Shown here: piece after piece, positions 1 through 6,324 of the stretch
Layout: the number at the start of each line of letters is the position of its first letter
Position numbering within the stretch: position 1 is the first letter of the stretch
Assembly: GCA_903921945.1 (NCBI GenBank)
Contig: CAIXSC010000699.1
Coordinates: forward strand, 1-10,156
Origin: an uncultured Planctomycetaceae bacterium
Lineage (GTDB): Bacteria > Planctomycetota > Planctomycetia > Pirellulales > Pirellulaceae
Direction of reading: 5' to 3'
DNA length: 10,156 nt
Program-made: the position numbers and the translations under genes
The notes under the pieces: model-generated
Seen by the model: only the letters and a program-made list of their open reading frames with translations
Told to the model about the DNA's origin: nothing
Databases searched by the model: none

Positions 1-543
1 GGCTCCAGTGGCAGCACGACGGACGGTGGCACGTCTGGCGGCAGCAGCTCCGGTGGAAGCACGACGGACGGTGGCACGTCTGGCGGCAGCAGCTCCGGTG
101 GAAGCACGACGGACGGCGGCACGTCGGGCGGCAGCAGCTCCGGTGGCAGCACAACGGACGGCGGCACGTCGGGCGGCAGCGGCTCCGGTGGAAGCACGAC
201 GGACGGCAGCAGCTCTGGCGGCAGCAGCTCCGGTGGCAGCACGACGGACGGCGGAACCTCTGGCGGCAGCAGCTCCGGTGGTAGCACGACGGACGGCGGA
301 ACGTCGGGCGGCGGCACTTCAGGTGGCTCCGGTTCCGGTGAGGGCGAGGCACCGCTGGTCAACCTAGTGCGAGCCAATGCAACGTCCGCTTCGACAGCGA
401 AGACAACGGTCGCGTCAACGAGCCCGCCGGCTGTGGTGGTGTCCACGAAGCCAACTCTGGCCGACTTCTTGGTGAAGAAATCGGCTGCCGCCTCCGCTCG
501 ATACCAAGCCGCTGCGGATGCTGTGTTCTCTCAGTGGCGATAA
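1..543 (+). CDS. 3' end of a Ser/Gly/Thr/Asp-repeat surface-type protein (partial at 5' end)
   Basis: The frame starting at base 1 is open from the window edge to TAA at 541-543 (180 residues visible), and the true start lies upstream. Residues 5-109 are seven tandem copies of a 15-residue unit close to STTDGGTSGGSSSGG. A short acidic stretch (GEGEAP) follows, then a Thr/Ser/Ala/Val linker, and finally a helical-looking tail with hydrophobic spacing (ADFLVKK, ADAVFSQWR). The repeat is flexible, uncharged apart from Asp, and has no Cys, which suits a spacer or stalk between an exported domain and a C-terminal anchor or interaction helix. Large planctomycete surface proteins often carry such linkers, but no catalytic or adhesive domain lies inside the window, so the function is unknown. 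Reading the repeat in this frame gives a continuous Ser/Gly protein ending in non-repetitive sequence. The other frames give only Arg/Ala-rich repeats. Confidence 0.75.
   Translation, partial: GSSGSTTDGGTSGGSSSGGSTTDGGTSGGSSSGGSTTDGGTSGGSSSGGSTTDGGTSGGSGSGGSTTDGSSSGGSSSGGSTTDGGTSGGSSSGGSTTDGGTSGGGTSGGSGSGEGEAPLVNLVRANATSASTAKTTVASTSPPAVVVSTKPTLADFLVKKSAAASARYQAAADAVFSQWR
13..327 (+). repeat. 45-bp minisatellite, 7 copies, in frame
   Basis: Seven head-to-tail 45-bp units start at 13, 58, 103, 148, 193, 238 and 283, each beginning AGCAC(G/A)ACGGACGG. Most differences are synonymous third-position changes (GGT/GGC/GGA, ACG/ACA, TCT/TCG). Copies 4, 5 and 7 carry amino-acid changes (Ser to Gly in copies 4 and 7; Gly-Thr to Ser-Ser in copy 5). 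The unit is a multiple of three, so copy-number change would lengthen or shorten the protein without a frameshift. The synonymous divergence argues that the array is old and selected as protein rather than freshly amplified. Confidence 0.9.
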
Positions 544-562
544 CCGCCGCGGGCGTCGGCAT

Positions 563-594
563 CCCGAACTGACTTCGAGTTCGGGGGCTGTTTT
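563..594 (+). terminator. Rho-independent-like terminator
   Basis: A perfect 8-bp inverted repeat, CCCGAACT (563-570) and AGTTCGGG (578-585), encloses a 7-nt loop. It is followed by GGCTG and a short T run (TTTT, 591-594). It sits 20 bp after the stop of the repeat-protein gene and 38 bp before the start codon of the next gene, the right place to end or attenuate the first transcript. The T run is short and offset from the stem, so termination may be weak. Confidence 0.5.
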
Positions 595-603
595 CAAGCA
601 ACC

Positions 604-619
604 AGGGTAAGGAGACCCT
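604..619 (+). promoter_or_regulatory. Shine-Dalgarno presented in a hairpin loop
   Basis: AAGGAG at 609-614 lies 8 nt before ATG 623 and decides that start over the adjoining TTG at 620. It is flanked exactly by AGGGT (604-608) and ACCCT (615-619), which can pair as a 5-bp stem with AAGGAG as the whole hexaloop. A GGA exposed in a hairpin loop is the general layout of CsrA/RsmA binding sites; that such a protein acts here is inference only. Confidence 0.55.
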
Positions 620-622
620 TTG

Positions 623-895
623 ATGAATCGACAGAACTTGGCCGCATCGCGCGCGGCGCGGCGGCCGTGGCGAATGCCGAACCTGCCGAGGTTGGCCGCC
701 GCGGTGTTGCTGGCGGCGGCGTTCGCCTACTTGGCCGCCTTGGCTTCTTCCACGGATTACTCGGCCTACGAAGCCCGCGCCCTGCGGCCAGCAGCCGGCG
801 TGACCAGCTCGGCCGATGCGGTCGATAAGCCCGTCGGCGAACGTGTGGAAGTGCGAGTCAGCGAACGTCCCGCCAAAAGTCGCCTGGGGCGGTGA
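623..895 (+). CDS. Small single-pass membrane protein of unknown function
   Basis: This encodes 90 residues from ATG 623. A TTG three bases earlier is in frame, but the AAGGAG at 609-614 is better spaced to the ATG. The N-terminus is basic (six Arg within residues 1-17) and is followed by a hydrophobic Ala/Leu segment at about residues 24-42. The remaining ~48 residues are polar and Arg/Glu-rich, ending SERPAKSRLGR. The layout suggests a membrane anchor or uncleaved signal with the tail outside the cytoplasm. The family is not recognised. The gene's last 38 bp overlap, tail to tail, the end of the minus-strand FkbM gene. It is in the same direction as the upstream repeat-protein gene but separated from it by a terminator-like hairpin. 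The good ribosome site and typical anchor architecture support a real gene; the short length keeps this tentative. Confidence 0.55.
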   Translation: MNRQNLAASRAARRPWRMPNLPRLAAAVLLAAAFAYLAALASSTDYSAYEARALRPAAGVTSSADAVDKPVGERVEVRVSERPAKSRLGR

Positions 896-3056
896 TCTCG
901 CGCATCCCCACGACATTCGATTTTGTTTTTGGCGGGATGCCCAGCACGTTCACGGACACGATGGATCCGAAGACGTTTTCCGAGTTGGCGAAATAGTTGT
1001 CTTGGACGAACATGCGTGGCAAGTGCCAATACAAGCGGTAGCCACGCTCGAGGAGAAACGCCAACAGCGCCGGCGATTTCTCCTGGCGGTCGTTTTCGAA
1101 ATACAAGATCGGCTGGCAGCGTTCCAGCGTCCGTACGGCTCCCCGGAACACTTCCAGTTCCATTCCCTCAACGTCGGCTTTGATAAACGCGCAGCGCGGC
1201 AGTTCCAGACTGTCGATCGTCGCGACCGGCACCCGCTCGCCGCGTTGATATTCGCCTAAGCCCAAGCCGCCAAAGTTGGCTGTCTGGCCTAAATCGAGCA
1301 ATGGCACCACGATCTCGCCGGCCGCCGCCCCGACCGCCTTCCAGTGGCACTCGACGTTTTCCAAACTGTTCAGCGCCACGTTGGCGCACAACAGCTGAAA
1401 AACCGACCGCTGTGGCTCGAAGGCGATGATCCGCCCCGAGGCCCCGACGAGTTTCGCGAGCGGAACGGTCAACGAGCCGATGTTGGCGCCCGCTTCGATC
1501 GCCACATCGCCCGGATGCACGATCTGCCGAAACAGTTCGTGCTCGCCCTCCGAGAATTCGCCATAACTTTCGATCGATTTGCCGATGTAGGCGTCGTGCC
1601 GGTTGTAGAGCAACAGGCCATGTCGGCCGCGCACCAAACGGTTGTTACCTGCGATCGCCAACCGCATCTCCGCCGGTGTCTTCCGTTGGATGGCGGGGAA
1701 GCGTTCGGCCATCGCGTCGGCGACGCGAGTGAACAGCGGTCCCCAGTCTCCGACCGCCGTTTGGCGGAACAGCCGCGCCGTCGGGTACCACGGCGAATCG
1801 TCGCGTTCGAGCAACCAGCGCCAGTCGGGCACTTTCCCCAGCAACAGCCACAGCGGCACGCCCAGTCCGCCCGCCAGATGCGCGATCGACGTGTCCGACG
1901 TCAGCACCAGATCGACGTTTTTCATGATCGCCGCGGTGTCGAGGAACGGCGCGTCCGCGTCCAGTCGCTCGCCGAAATCCACCACCGGCCCCAAACCGTC
2001 GATCAACGACAACTGCTTGGCCCCTTCCCCCTTCTGCAAACTGATGAAGTGCAAATTGCGAAACCGCGCGAACGGGGCCAGCAGTTCCGCCAGCGACAGG
2101 CTGCGGTAGCGGTCGGCGGCGAAATCCGGACTGCCCGCCCATCCAACGCCAATCTTCACGCCTGGGTAGGCTGCGAGCGTTTCCCGCCAACGGGAAACAC
2201 GCGCTTCGTCCACCGACAGGTAAGGCGCGCCGGAAGGGAACTGCTCGGGACGCACGTGCCCCAAAGCGCCCGCGATGCTCATCAACGGAAGCCAATAGTC
2301 GGTGACGGGCAGCGGATCGCCGATCGCCGTCAGTTCGTCGATCCCCGCGACCCGTTTCAACAGCGGGATCGCGGGTCGCAGAACGCTCATCGCCACTCGG
2401 CAGGCATAACGCTGTTTGAGCACGACGGCATAACGAGCGAACTGCAACGCGTCGCCGATTCCCTGTTCGCCCACCAGCAGGATCGTGCGGCCGTCGAGCG
2501 GCTCGCCTTGCCACTTGGGCGCGGGCACGGCGGGAAGCAGGCGTTCGACCGCTTGGATCCGCCATTCGTACTCGGGCCATCCCTCGGCGAAATTCCCGCG
2601 CAGGAGCTGGATCACGCCGATATTCTTGTGCGACTCGGCGTCGTTCGGGGCCACCCGCAGCGCCTGCCGGTAGCTCTCTAACGCTTCGGGAATGAACCCT
2701 TCCCACAGCAACGCCGTGCCTTTGTTTCGATAGGCGTTGAAGTAGTCCGGCTTGAGCCGCGCTGCTTGATCGAAACAGGCGATCGACTCGCGGATGCGAC
2801 GCAGCATGCGCAGCGAGTTGCCCATGTTGTTCAACGCGATCGGGAAATTCGGCTGTAACGCCAGAGCTTGGCGGTAAGACTCCACGGCGTCGGCGAACCG
2901 ATCGCGGTCATGCTGGACGATTCCCAGATAGCACCAAGCGTTCGTGTGGCTCGGATCGCGCCGCAGCACCTCCCGGTAAACCGCCTCGGCCCCGGCCAAA
3001 TCGCCCGCTTGGTGAATTTTCCAGCCGCGCGCCAAATCGTCGGCAATGCTCGTCAT
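858..3056 (-). CDS. Three-module TPR / GT9-like glycosyltransferase / FkbM methyltransferase protein
   Basis: This encodes 732 residues. About five TPR units fill residues 1-168 (for example AVESYRQALALQPNF and ALESYRQALRVAPND), normally a protein-binding superhelix. Residues ~180-455 resemble the heptosyltransferase-like GT9 module often fused to TPRs: LVGEQGIGDALQFARY near 194-209, GVGWAGSP near 303-310, and SDTSIAHLAGGLGVP near 387-401 followed by PDWRWLLERDDSPWYP. Residues ~480-690 form an FkbM-type SAM-dependent O-methyltransferase: a nucleotide-fold entry near 520-527 (IEAGANIG), the acidic FEP at 546-548, and the family hallmark IKADVEGMELEVFRGA at 625-640. The likely role is transfer of a sugar to a surface glycan or protein and methylation of the product; donor and acceptor are unknown. 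I chose ATG 3056, preceded by GGAG 7 nt upstream, because a longer in-frame extension would run into rlmI and is low-complexity. The gene starts 41 bp after rlmI, probably in the same operon. Confidence 0.88.
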   Translation of the reverse strand: MTSIADDLARGWKIHQAGDLAGAEAVYREVLRRDPSHTNAWCYLGIVQHDRDRFADAVESYRQALALQPNFPIALNNMGNSLRMLRRIRESIACFDQAARLKPDYFNAYRNKGTALLWEGFIPEALESYRQALRVAPNDAESHKNIGVIQLLRGNFAEGWPEYEWRIQAVERLLPAVPAPKWQGEPLDGRTILLVGEQGIGDALQFARYAVVLKQRYACRVAMSVLRPAIPLLKRVAGIDELTAIGDPLPVTDYWLPLMSIAGALGHVRPEQFPSGAPYLSVDEARVSRWRETLAAYPGVKIGVGWAGSPDFAADRYRSLSLAELLAPFARFRNLHFISLQKGEGAKQLSLIDGLGPVVDFGERLDADAPFLDTAAIMKNVDLVLTSDTSIAHLAGGLGVPLWLLLGKVPDWRWLLERDDSPWYPTARLFRQTAVGDWGPLFTRVADAMAERFPAIQRKTPAEMRLAIAGNNRLVRGRHGLLLYNRHDAYIGKSIESYGEFSEGEHELFRQIVHPGDVAIEAGANIGSLTVPLAKLVGASGRIIAFEPQRSVFQLLCANVALNSLENVECHWKAVGAAAGEIVVPLLDLGQTANFGGLGLGEYQRGERVPVATIDSLELPRCAFIKADVEGMELEVFRGAVRTLERCQPILYFENDRQEKSPALLAFLLERGYRLYWHLPRMFVQDNYFANSENVFGSIVSVNVLGIPPKTKSNVVGMREITAPGDFWRDVR

Positions 3057-3097
3057 CGTCGCTCTCCGTCCGTCTCCCTCGACAATATCATCGAAGT

Positions 3098-4534
3098 CTA
3101 CAGAATGCGCATCCAAACCGCTTTTAGGTACTCGCCCTCGGGACAGTGGGAAGCGACAGGATGATCGAGCGCCGCGCCGGTGCGCGCGAGGAACTGCAGC
3201 GTCCGCGCGGCGTGCTTGGGCTTGCCGTTGGGTGTGAATTGCCCCGGCAGCAACGGCCCCGCCTGCCGCGCCGCCGCCGACAACAAACGCAGAAACTCGT
3301 CGGTCGACAGCAAGCCCGCGCACGTGCAGCTTAGCAACACGCCACCCGGCTTCACCAACTGCATCGCCAGCCGGTTCAGGTCGAAATGTTTCTGCGTCCC
3401 CTCCTCCAACTCCTGACGGCAGGTGATCAACTTGGGCGGATCCAATACCACGACGTCGTATTGACGGTTCAGCCGCAACATGTCGCGCATGTAGGCGAAC
3501 GCGTCGGCTTGCACAAACTGGATCCGCACTTGATTCAGGTTCGCGTTCTCCCGCGCGAGCTGCAATGGTTGCTCGTCCAAATCCACCGCCGTCACTTCAG
3601 CCGCCTTCCCCAACCGCTTGGCCTGCACAGCGAACCCGCCCGAATAGCAACACAGGTCGAGCACCGAGCGGCCCTCGCAGAAGCCGGCCAGCATTTGGCG
3701 ATTATCGCGTTGGTCGCAGAAGAAGCCCGTCTTGTGCCCGCCCGCGAACCGTACGCGGAACCGCGTGCCATGCTCGTGGATCAGTGTGCGTTCGGGAAAC
3801 CCGGGCGAACTCTTCGCTTCGGCGATAAAACCTTCTTGCGCGAGCGTCTGCGGAGCTGTCCGAATCGTCCAGTGGTTCAAGCCGCAACGCAGCGCCATTC
3901 GCGTCGTGATTTCTTCCGCCCGCTGCCACATCGCCAGCGAAAAGACCTCGGTCGACAGCGTCTCGCCAATGCGGTCGATGACGATTCCGGACAGTCCATC
4001 CGCTTCGGCGTGAACCAGCCGATACGCGTCCGTGACTTGATCCAGCCGCAGGATATCGCGTCTCAACGCGACCGCTTCCGACAATCGCTGTTCCCAAAAC
4101 GACTCGCCCGGCGGATCGCCATCCCACTGCAACATCCGCACGACGATCTCGGACTTGGGGTTGAAGACGCCGTATCCCAACCGCAGTCCGTCACCGTAAT
4201 AGACCACGACGAGATCGCCTGGCTTCGGCGCGCCGACCAACCGCGTCACCCGCTTGCGATAGAGATAAGGATGGCTGGTAGGCGATTGGATATGCACCTC
4301 GGGCAGTTCCCCTGGGGCCTCCAACCCGCGTCGCAACGTCGCACCCGGCCCGGCGCCCGCACCGGCCATCCCCGTCACTCCGGCGAGTCCCGCCGTTTCG
4401 GACCATCCGCTAGACCGTTCCCCTTCGTCATCGTCGTCACGCCGCCGGTCCGCGAACCGCTCGACCGGCCGCCTAAACGTCGATTCGCGACGCGGCCGCG
4501 ATCCTCCACGATCTCCCCGATACGGTCCCGGCAT
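3098..4534 (-). CDS. rlmI: RlmI-type class I SAM-dependent rRNA (cytosine-C5) methyltransferase
   Basis: This encodes 478 residues. After an atypical N-terminus, residues ~78-140 look like a PUA RNA-binding domain (SHPYLYRKRV, KPGDLVVVY). A central region of ~145-260 follows, then the catalytic Rossmann-fold domain. Visible signatures are HKTGFFCDQRDNR (267-279), the SAM-binding loop VLDLCCYSGGFAV (291-303), the acidic residue after the second strand (VDLD, 317-320), the motif LDPPK (364-368), and SCTCAG (402-407) with Cys403/Cys405 where m5C enzymes of this type keep their catalytic cysteine. E. coli RlmI methylates C1962 of 23S rRNA; the same site here is inferred. Residues 1-75 are an Arg/Gly/Asp-rich, probably disordered extension absent from the ~396-residue E. 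coli enzyme. The start is uncertain: ATG 4534 has only a weak AAGG upstream, and Met56 is an alternative. It probably heads the unit that includes the TPR-GT-FkbM gene. Confidence 0.85.
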   Translation of the reverse strand: MPGPYRGDRGGSRPRRESTFRRPVERFADRRRDDDDEGERSSGWSETAGLAGVTGMAGAGAGPGATLRRGLEAPGELPEVHIQSPTSHPYLYRKRVTRLVGAPKPGDLVVVYYGDGLRLGYGVFNPKSEIVVRMLQWDGDPPGESFWEQRLSEAVALRRDILRLDQVTDAYRLVHAEADGLSGIVIDRIGETLSTEVFSLAMWQRAEEITTRMALRCGLNHWTIRTAPQTLAQEGFIAEAKSSPGFPERTLIHEHGTRFRVRFAGGHKTGFFCDQRDNRQMLAGFCEGRSVLDLCCYSGGFAVQAKRLGKAAEVTAVDLDEQPLQLARENANLNQVRIQFVQADAFAYMRDMLRLNRQYDVVVLDPPKLITCRQELEEGTQKHFDLNRLAMQLVKPGGVLLSCTCAGLLSTDEFLRLLSAAARQAGPLLPGQFTPNGKPKHAARTLQFLARTGAALDHPVASHCPEGEYLKAVWMRIL

Positions 4535-4732
4535 GAACTAAGCCTTGTTAATAAGGTTTGCGAGTCGTCGATTGCGAGTCGCGAGTGAAAGAAAGAGAGG
4601 CTCTATTTACCACGGATCAAAGGATCTATTAACCACGGATAACACGGATGGACACGGATAACCAGCGCATCCACGCGCCGCAATAAATCGCGAGCTTTAG
4701 CAATCTTTCCCTCCGAGAGCCACCAACGCAAA
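4535..4732. other. AT-richer spacer upstream of rlmI with short direct repeats
   Basis: No coding sequence is apparent. Next to the rlmI start is an imperfect palindrome (CCTTGTTAATAAGG, 4543-4556). TTGCGAGTCG then occurs twice, at 4558 and 4572, with a further GCGAGT at 4581, so GCGAGT recurs at offsets of 14 and 7 bp. After the CACGGAT block a mixed stretch of about 70 bp (4661-4732) shows nothing I can name. A promoter for rlmI is expected in this spacer, but I cannot point to convincing -35/-10 boxes. Confidence 0.5.
4609..4659. repeat. CACGGAT intergenic repeat block
   Basis: CACGGAT occurs four times, at 4611, 4634, 4643 and 4653, within near-identical surroundings (ACCACGGAT twice, then AACACGGAT and GACACGGAT). 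The last three are spaced 9 and 10 bp apart; the first is 23 bp away. The pattern resembles an intergenic repeat I recall from spacers of planctomycete and other environmental genomes, but I cannot verify that here. Function is unknown. Confidence 0.65.
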
Positions 4733-4886
4733 ACCAACCACCAACCACTGACCACTAATCACCAACCACTAACCACCAGCAACCAGCAACCAGCAACCAC
4801 AAACCACTAATCACTAATCACTAATCACTAATCACCAACCACTAATCACTAGCAACCAGCAACTAGCAACTACTCACTTCCTACTT
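4733..4886. repeat. Perfectly phased 7-bp repeat array (22 units)
   Basis: From 4733 to 4886 the sequence divides without any indel into 22 heptamers. Forms include ACCAACC, ACTAATC, ACCAGCA (three in a row), ATCACTA (three in a row), ACCACTA and GCAACTA, related by one to three substitutions. The plus strand is almost free of G (about 7 of 154 bases), so RNA read from the minus strand would be G/U/A-rich. The last unit covers the TAG stop of the dipeptidase gene. Because the period is 7, TAA on the plus strand and TAG/TGA on the minus strand recur in all three frames. It resembles the heptanucleotide STRR elements described in filamentous cyanobacteria only in period, not in sequence. Confidence 0.9.
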
Positions 4887-6287
4887 CCCCGCTTTGCGGA
4901 GGACTCGCAGCGCATTGCCGCTCATTACTTTGTGGATCTGGTCGGCGTTGTAGCCTCGGTTGAGCAATTCCTGGGTGATCTTGGGGAAGGTGGAGACGTC
5001 TTCGAGCTGTTCGGGGGTTTTTCCGATGCCGTCGTAATCCGAGCCGATACCGACGTGGTCGATGCCGGCGACGCGGATGATGTGCTCGATGTGGTCGACC
5101 ACGTCGTGGACCGAGCCGGCTTGGATGGGGTTCTCCGCTTCCCAACGGAGCTTGGCGGCTTTGAATGCGGCTTCGCCCGGATGCTTTGCTCGCAGTTCGC
5201 GGTTCACTTGAAACATGTTCGCTCGCCGCTTGGCCGACTCGGGGTGAATGAACCCGGAGAAGAAGTTCACCATCACGACGCCGCCGTTGGCGGCGGTCAG
5301 CTTCAAGATGTCGTCAGGCACATTGCGGGGATGGTCGGCGACCGAGCGTGCGGACGAATGCGAGAAGATGACCGGCGCCGTGGTGACTCGCAAGGCGTCC
5401 CGCATCGTTTCCGGTGAAACGTGGGAGAGGTCGACCAACATGCCCAATCGGTTCATTTCCCGCACGACTTCTTCGCCAAAGGCTGTCAGCCCGCCATGCT
5501 TCGCTTCGTCGGTCGCGGCATCGGCCCAGGCGAGCGTATCGGAGTGGGTCAGCGTCATGTAGCGAGCGCCCAGTCGATGAAGCCGCCGCAGATTTTCCAG
5601 CGAATCCTCGATGCAGTGCCCGCCTTCGACACCGATCAGCGACGCGATCTTGCCCGCTTTTCGAGCGGCCTCGACATCGTCGGCATTGAGCGCCAACGCG
5701 AAATCGTTTGGGTACCGCGCCACCATGGCCCGCACCAACTCGATCTGTTCGATCGTGGTCAGCAGCGACTGGCGGGTGTCGGCCGGCACGTACACCGACC
5801 AGTAAACGGCCCCGACTCCGCCTTGCCGCAGCCGTGGCAGATCGGTGTGGAACTTCGGCACCGGCCCCGCGATGTCGGCTTTGTCGAACGACGAACCCGC
5901 TTCCGTGCGCATTGTCCAGGGCAGGTCGTTGTGGCCATCGAACACGTAGGTCTGCGAATGAATCCGCCGCGCCTCGTCCGACACGACCACCTTGCCTCGT
6001 TCCGCCGCCGCCGCGGACATCGACGATCGAATACCGCTCGCCATGATGCCGGCCACCACCGCGAGTCCCATCGTTACCGCGGCGATGCGACGCGCAGCGG
6101 GCCCCGTAAGCGACACGCGATCGCGGGTTCCACAAACGCGAGTCGAACCCATGTGCATCCGGGTCATGTGCGGCGAACGAGCCACAGAGGGAAGAGCAGT
6201 GGATGGAAGAGCCGCAGATGGAAGAACACCGGATGGAAGAGCAGTGGATGGACGATTAGCGGACAGACGAGCAGCGGATGGAACCAT
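4881..6287 (-). CDS. Membrane dipeptidase, peptidase family M19, exported or membrane-anchored
   Basis: This encodes 468 residues. It is a zinc dipeptidase of the renal-dipeptidase type, which hydrolyses dipeptides outside the cytoplasm. The full set of metal ligands is visible by comparison with the human enzyme: His119 and Asp121 (FDGHNDLPW), bridging Glu221 (GVEGGH), His289 (LSHVS), His310 (SHSSAR) and Asp417 (GSDYDG). The enzyme domain spans about 105-465, normal for the family. A hydrophobic segment at about 68-85, preceded by Arg residues, is a signal or anchor. Residues 1-40 are an odd low-complexity repeat of about five residues (PSTAL, PSAAL and variants). Start ATG 6287 is supported by GGAGG (6297-6301) 9 nt upstream. 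Met41, Met44 and Met46 are alternatives that would drop the repeat but lack a visible ribosome site. It is transcribed divergently from the DUF885 peptidase gene, and its stop codon lies inside the heptad array. Confidence 0.9.
   Translation of the reverse strand: MVPSAARLSANRPSTALPSGVLPSAALPSTALPSVARSPHMTRMHMGSTRVCGTRDRVSLTGPAARRIAAVTMGLAVVAGIMASGIRSSMSAAAAERGKVVVSDEARRIHSQTYVFDGHNDLPWTMRTEAGSSFDKADIAGPVPKFHTDLPRLRQGGVGAVYWSVYVPADTRQSLLTTIEQIELVRAMVARYPNDFALALNADDVEAARKAGKIASLIGVEGGHCIEDSLENLRRLHRLGARYMTLTHSDTLAWADAATDEAKHGGLTAFGEEVVREMNRLGMLVDLSHVSPETMRDALRVTTAPVIFSHSSARSVADHPRNVPDDILKLTAANGGVVMVNFFSGFIHPESAKRRANMFQVNRELRAKHPGEAAFKAAKLRWEAENPIQAGSVHDVVDHIEHIIRVAGIDHVGIGSDYDGIGKTPEQLEDVSTFPKITQELLNRGYNADQIHKVMSGNALRVLRKAGK
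6177..6281. repeat. 15-bp minisatellite, 7 copies, at the dipeptidase N-terminus
   Basis: Seven 15-bp units start at 6177, 6192, 6207, 6222, 6237, 6252 and 6267, consensus near AAGAGCAGTGGATGG on the plus strand. On the minus strand they encode the pentapeptide repeat at dipeptidase residues ~3-37 if ATG 6287 is the start. Units 2 and 5 are identical (6192 and 6237); the others differ by several bases. If translation instead starts at Met41, this array would be an untranslated leader. Confidence 0.85.
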
Positions 6288-6296
6288 GGCCAGCGG

Positions 6297-6301
6297 CCTC
6301 C
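6297..6301 (-). promoter_or_regulatory. Shine-Dalgarno GGAGG for the dipeptidase
   Basis: On the minus strand GGAGG lies 9 nt before ATG 6287. It is the only good ribosome-binding match near any candidate start of this gene, and it favours the long form that includes the pentapeptide repeat. Confidence 0.6.
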
Positions 6302-6324
6302 ACAGCGGACGAGCGGGACTGCGA

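Noticed and set aside
8..367. Arg/Ala-rich repetitive reading frame over the 45-bp repeats
   Set aside because: It is the same minisatellite read in another frame. The frame starting at base 1 gives a Ser/Gly protein that continues beyond the repeats to a natural stop.
1344..2681. Long plus-strand open frame (445 codons) opposite the glycosyltransferase gene
   Set aside because: Arg/His/Gln-rich composition without domains; it is an antisense shadow of a strongly supported gene in GC-rich DNA.
3057..3323. 89-residue upstream extension of the TPR-GT-FkbM protein
   Set aside because: It lies mostly inside rlmI in another frame, is low-complexity, and ATG 3056 has a GGAG at good spacing right before the first TPR.
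3386..4588. Long plus-strand open frame (400 codons) opposite rlmI
   Set aside because: No recognisable motifs, Arg/Pro-rich, and the minus strand encodes a complete methyltransferase with all signatures.
4733..4886. CRISPR array or TRAP-type RNA-binding site in the heptad region
   Set aside because: There are no unique spacers between repeats as in CRISPR. The UAG triplets on the minus strand are 7 nt apart, longer than the 5-6 nt period of known TRAP sites.
4733..4886. G-quadruplex on the G-rich (minus) strand of the heptad array
   Set aside because: G occurs as singles or pairs only; no runs of three are present, so a stable quadruplex is unlikely.
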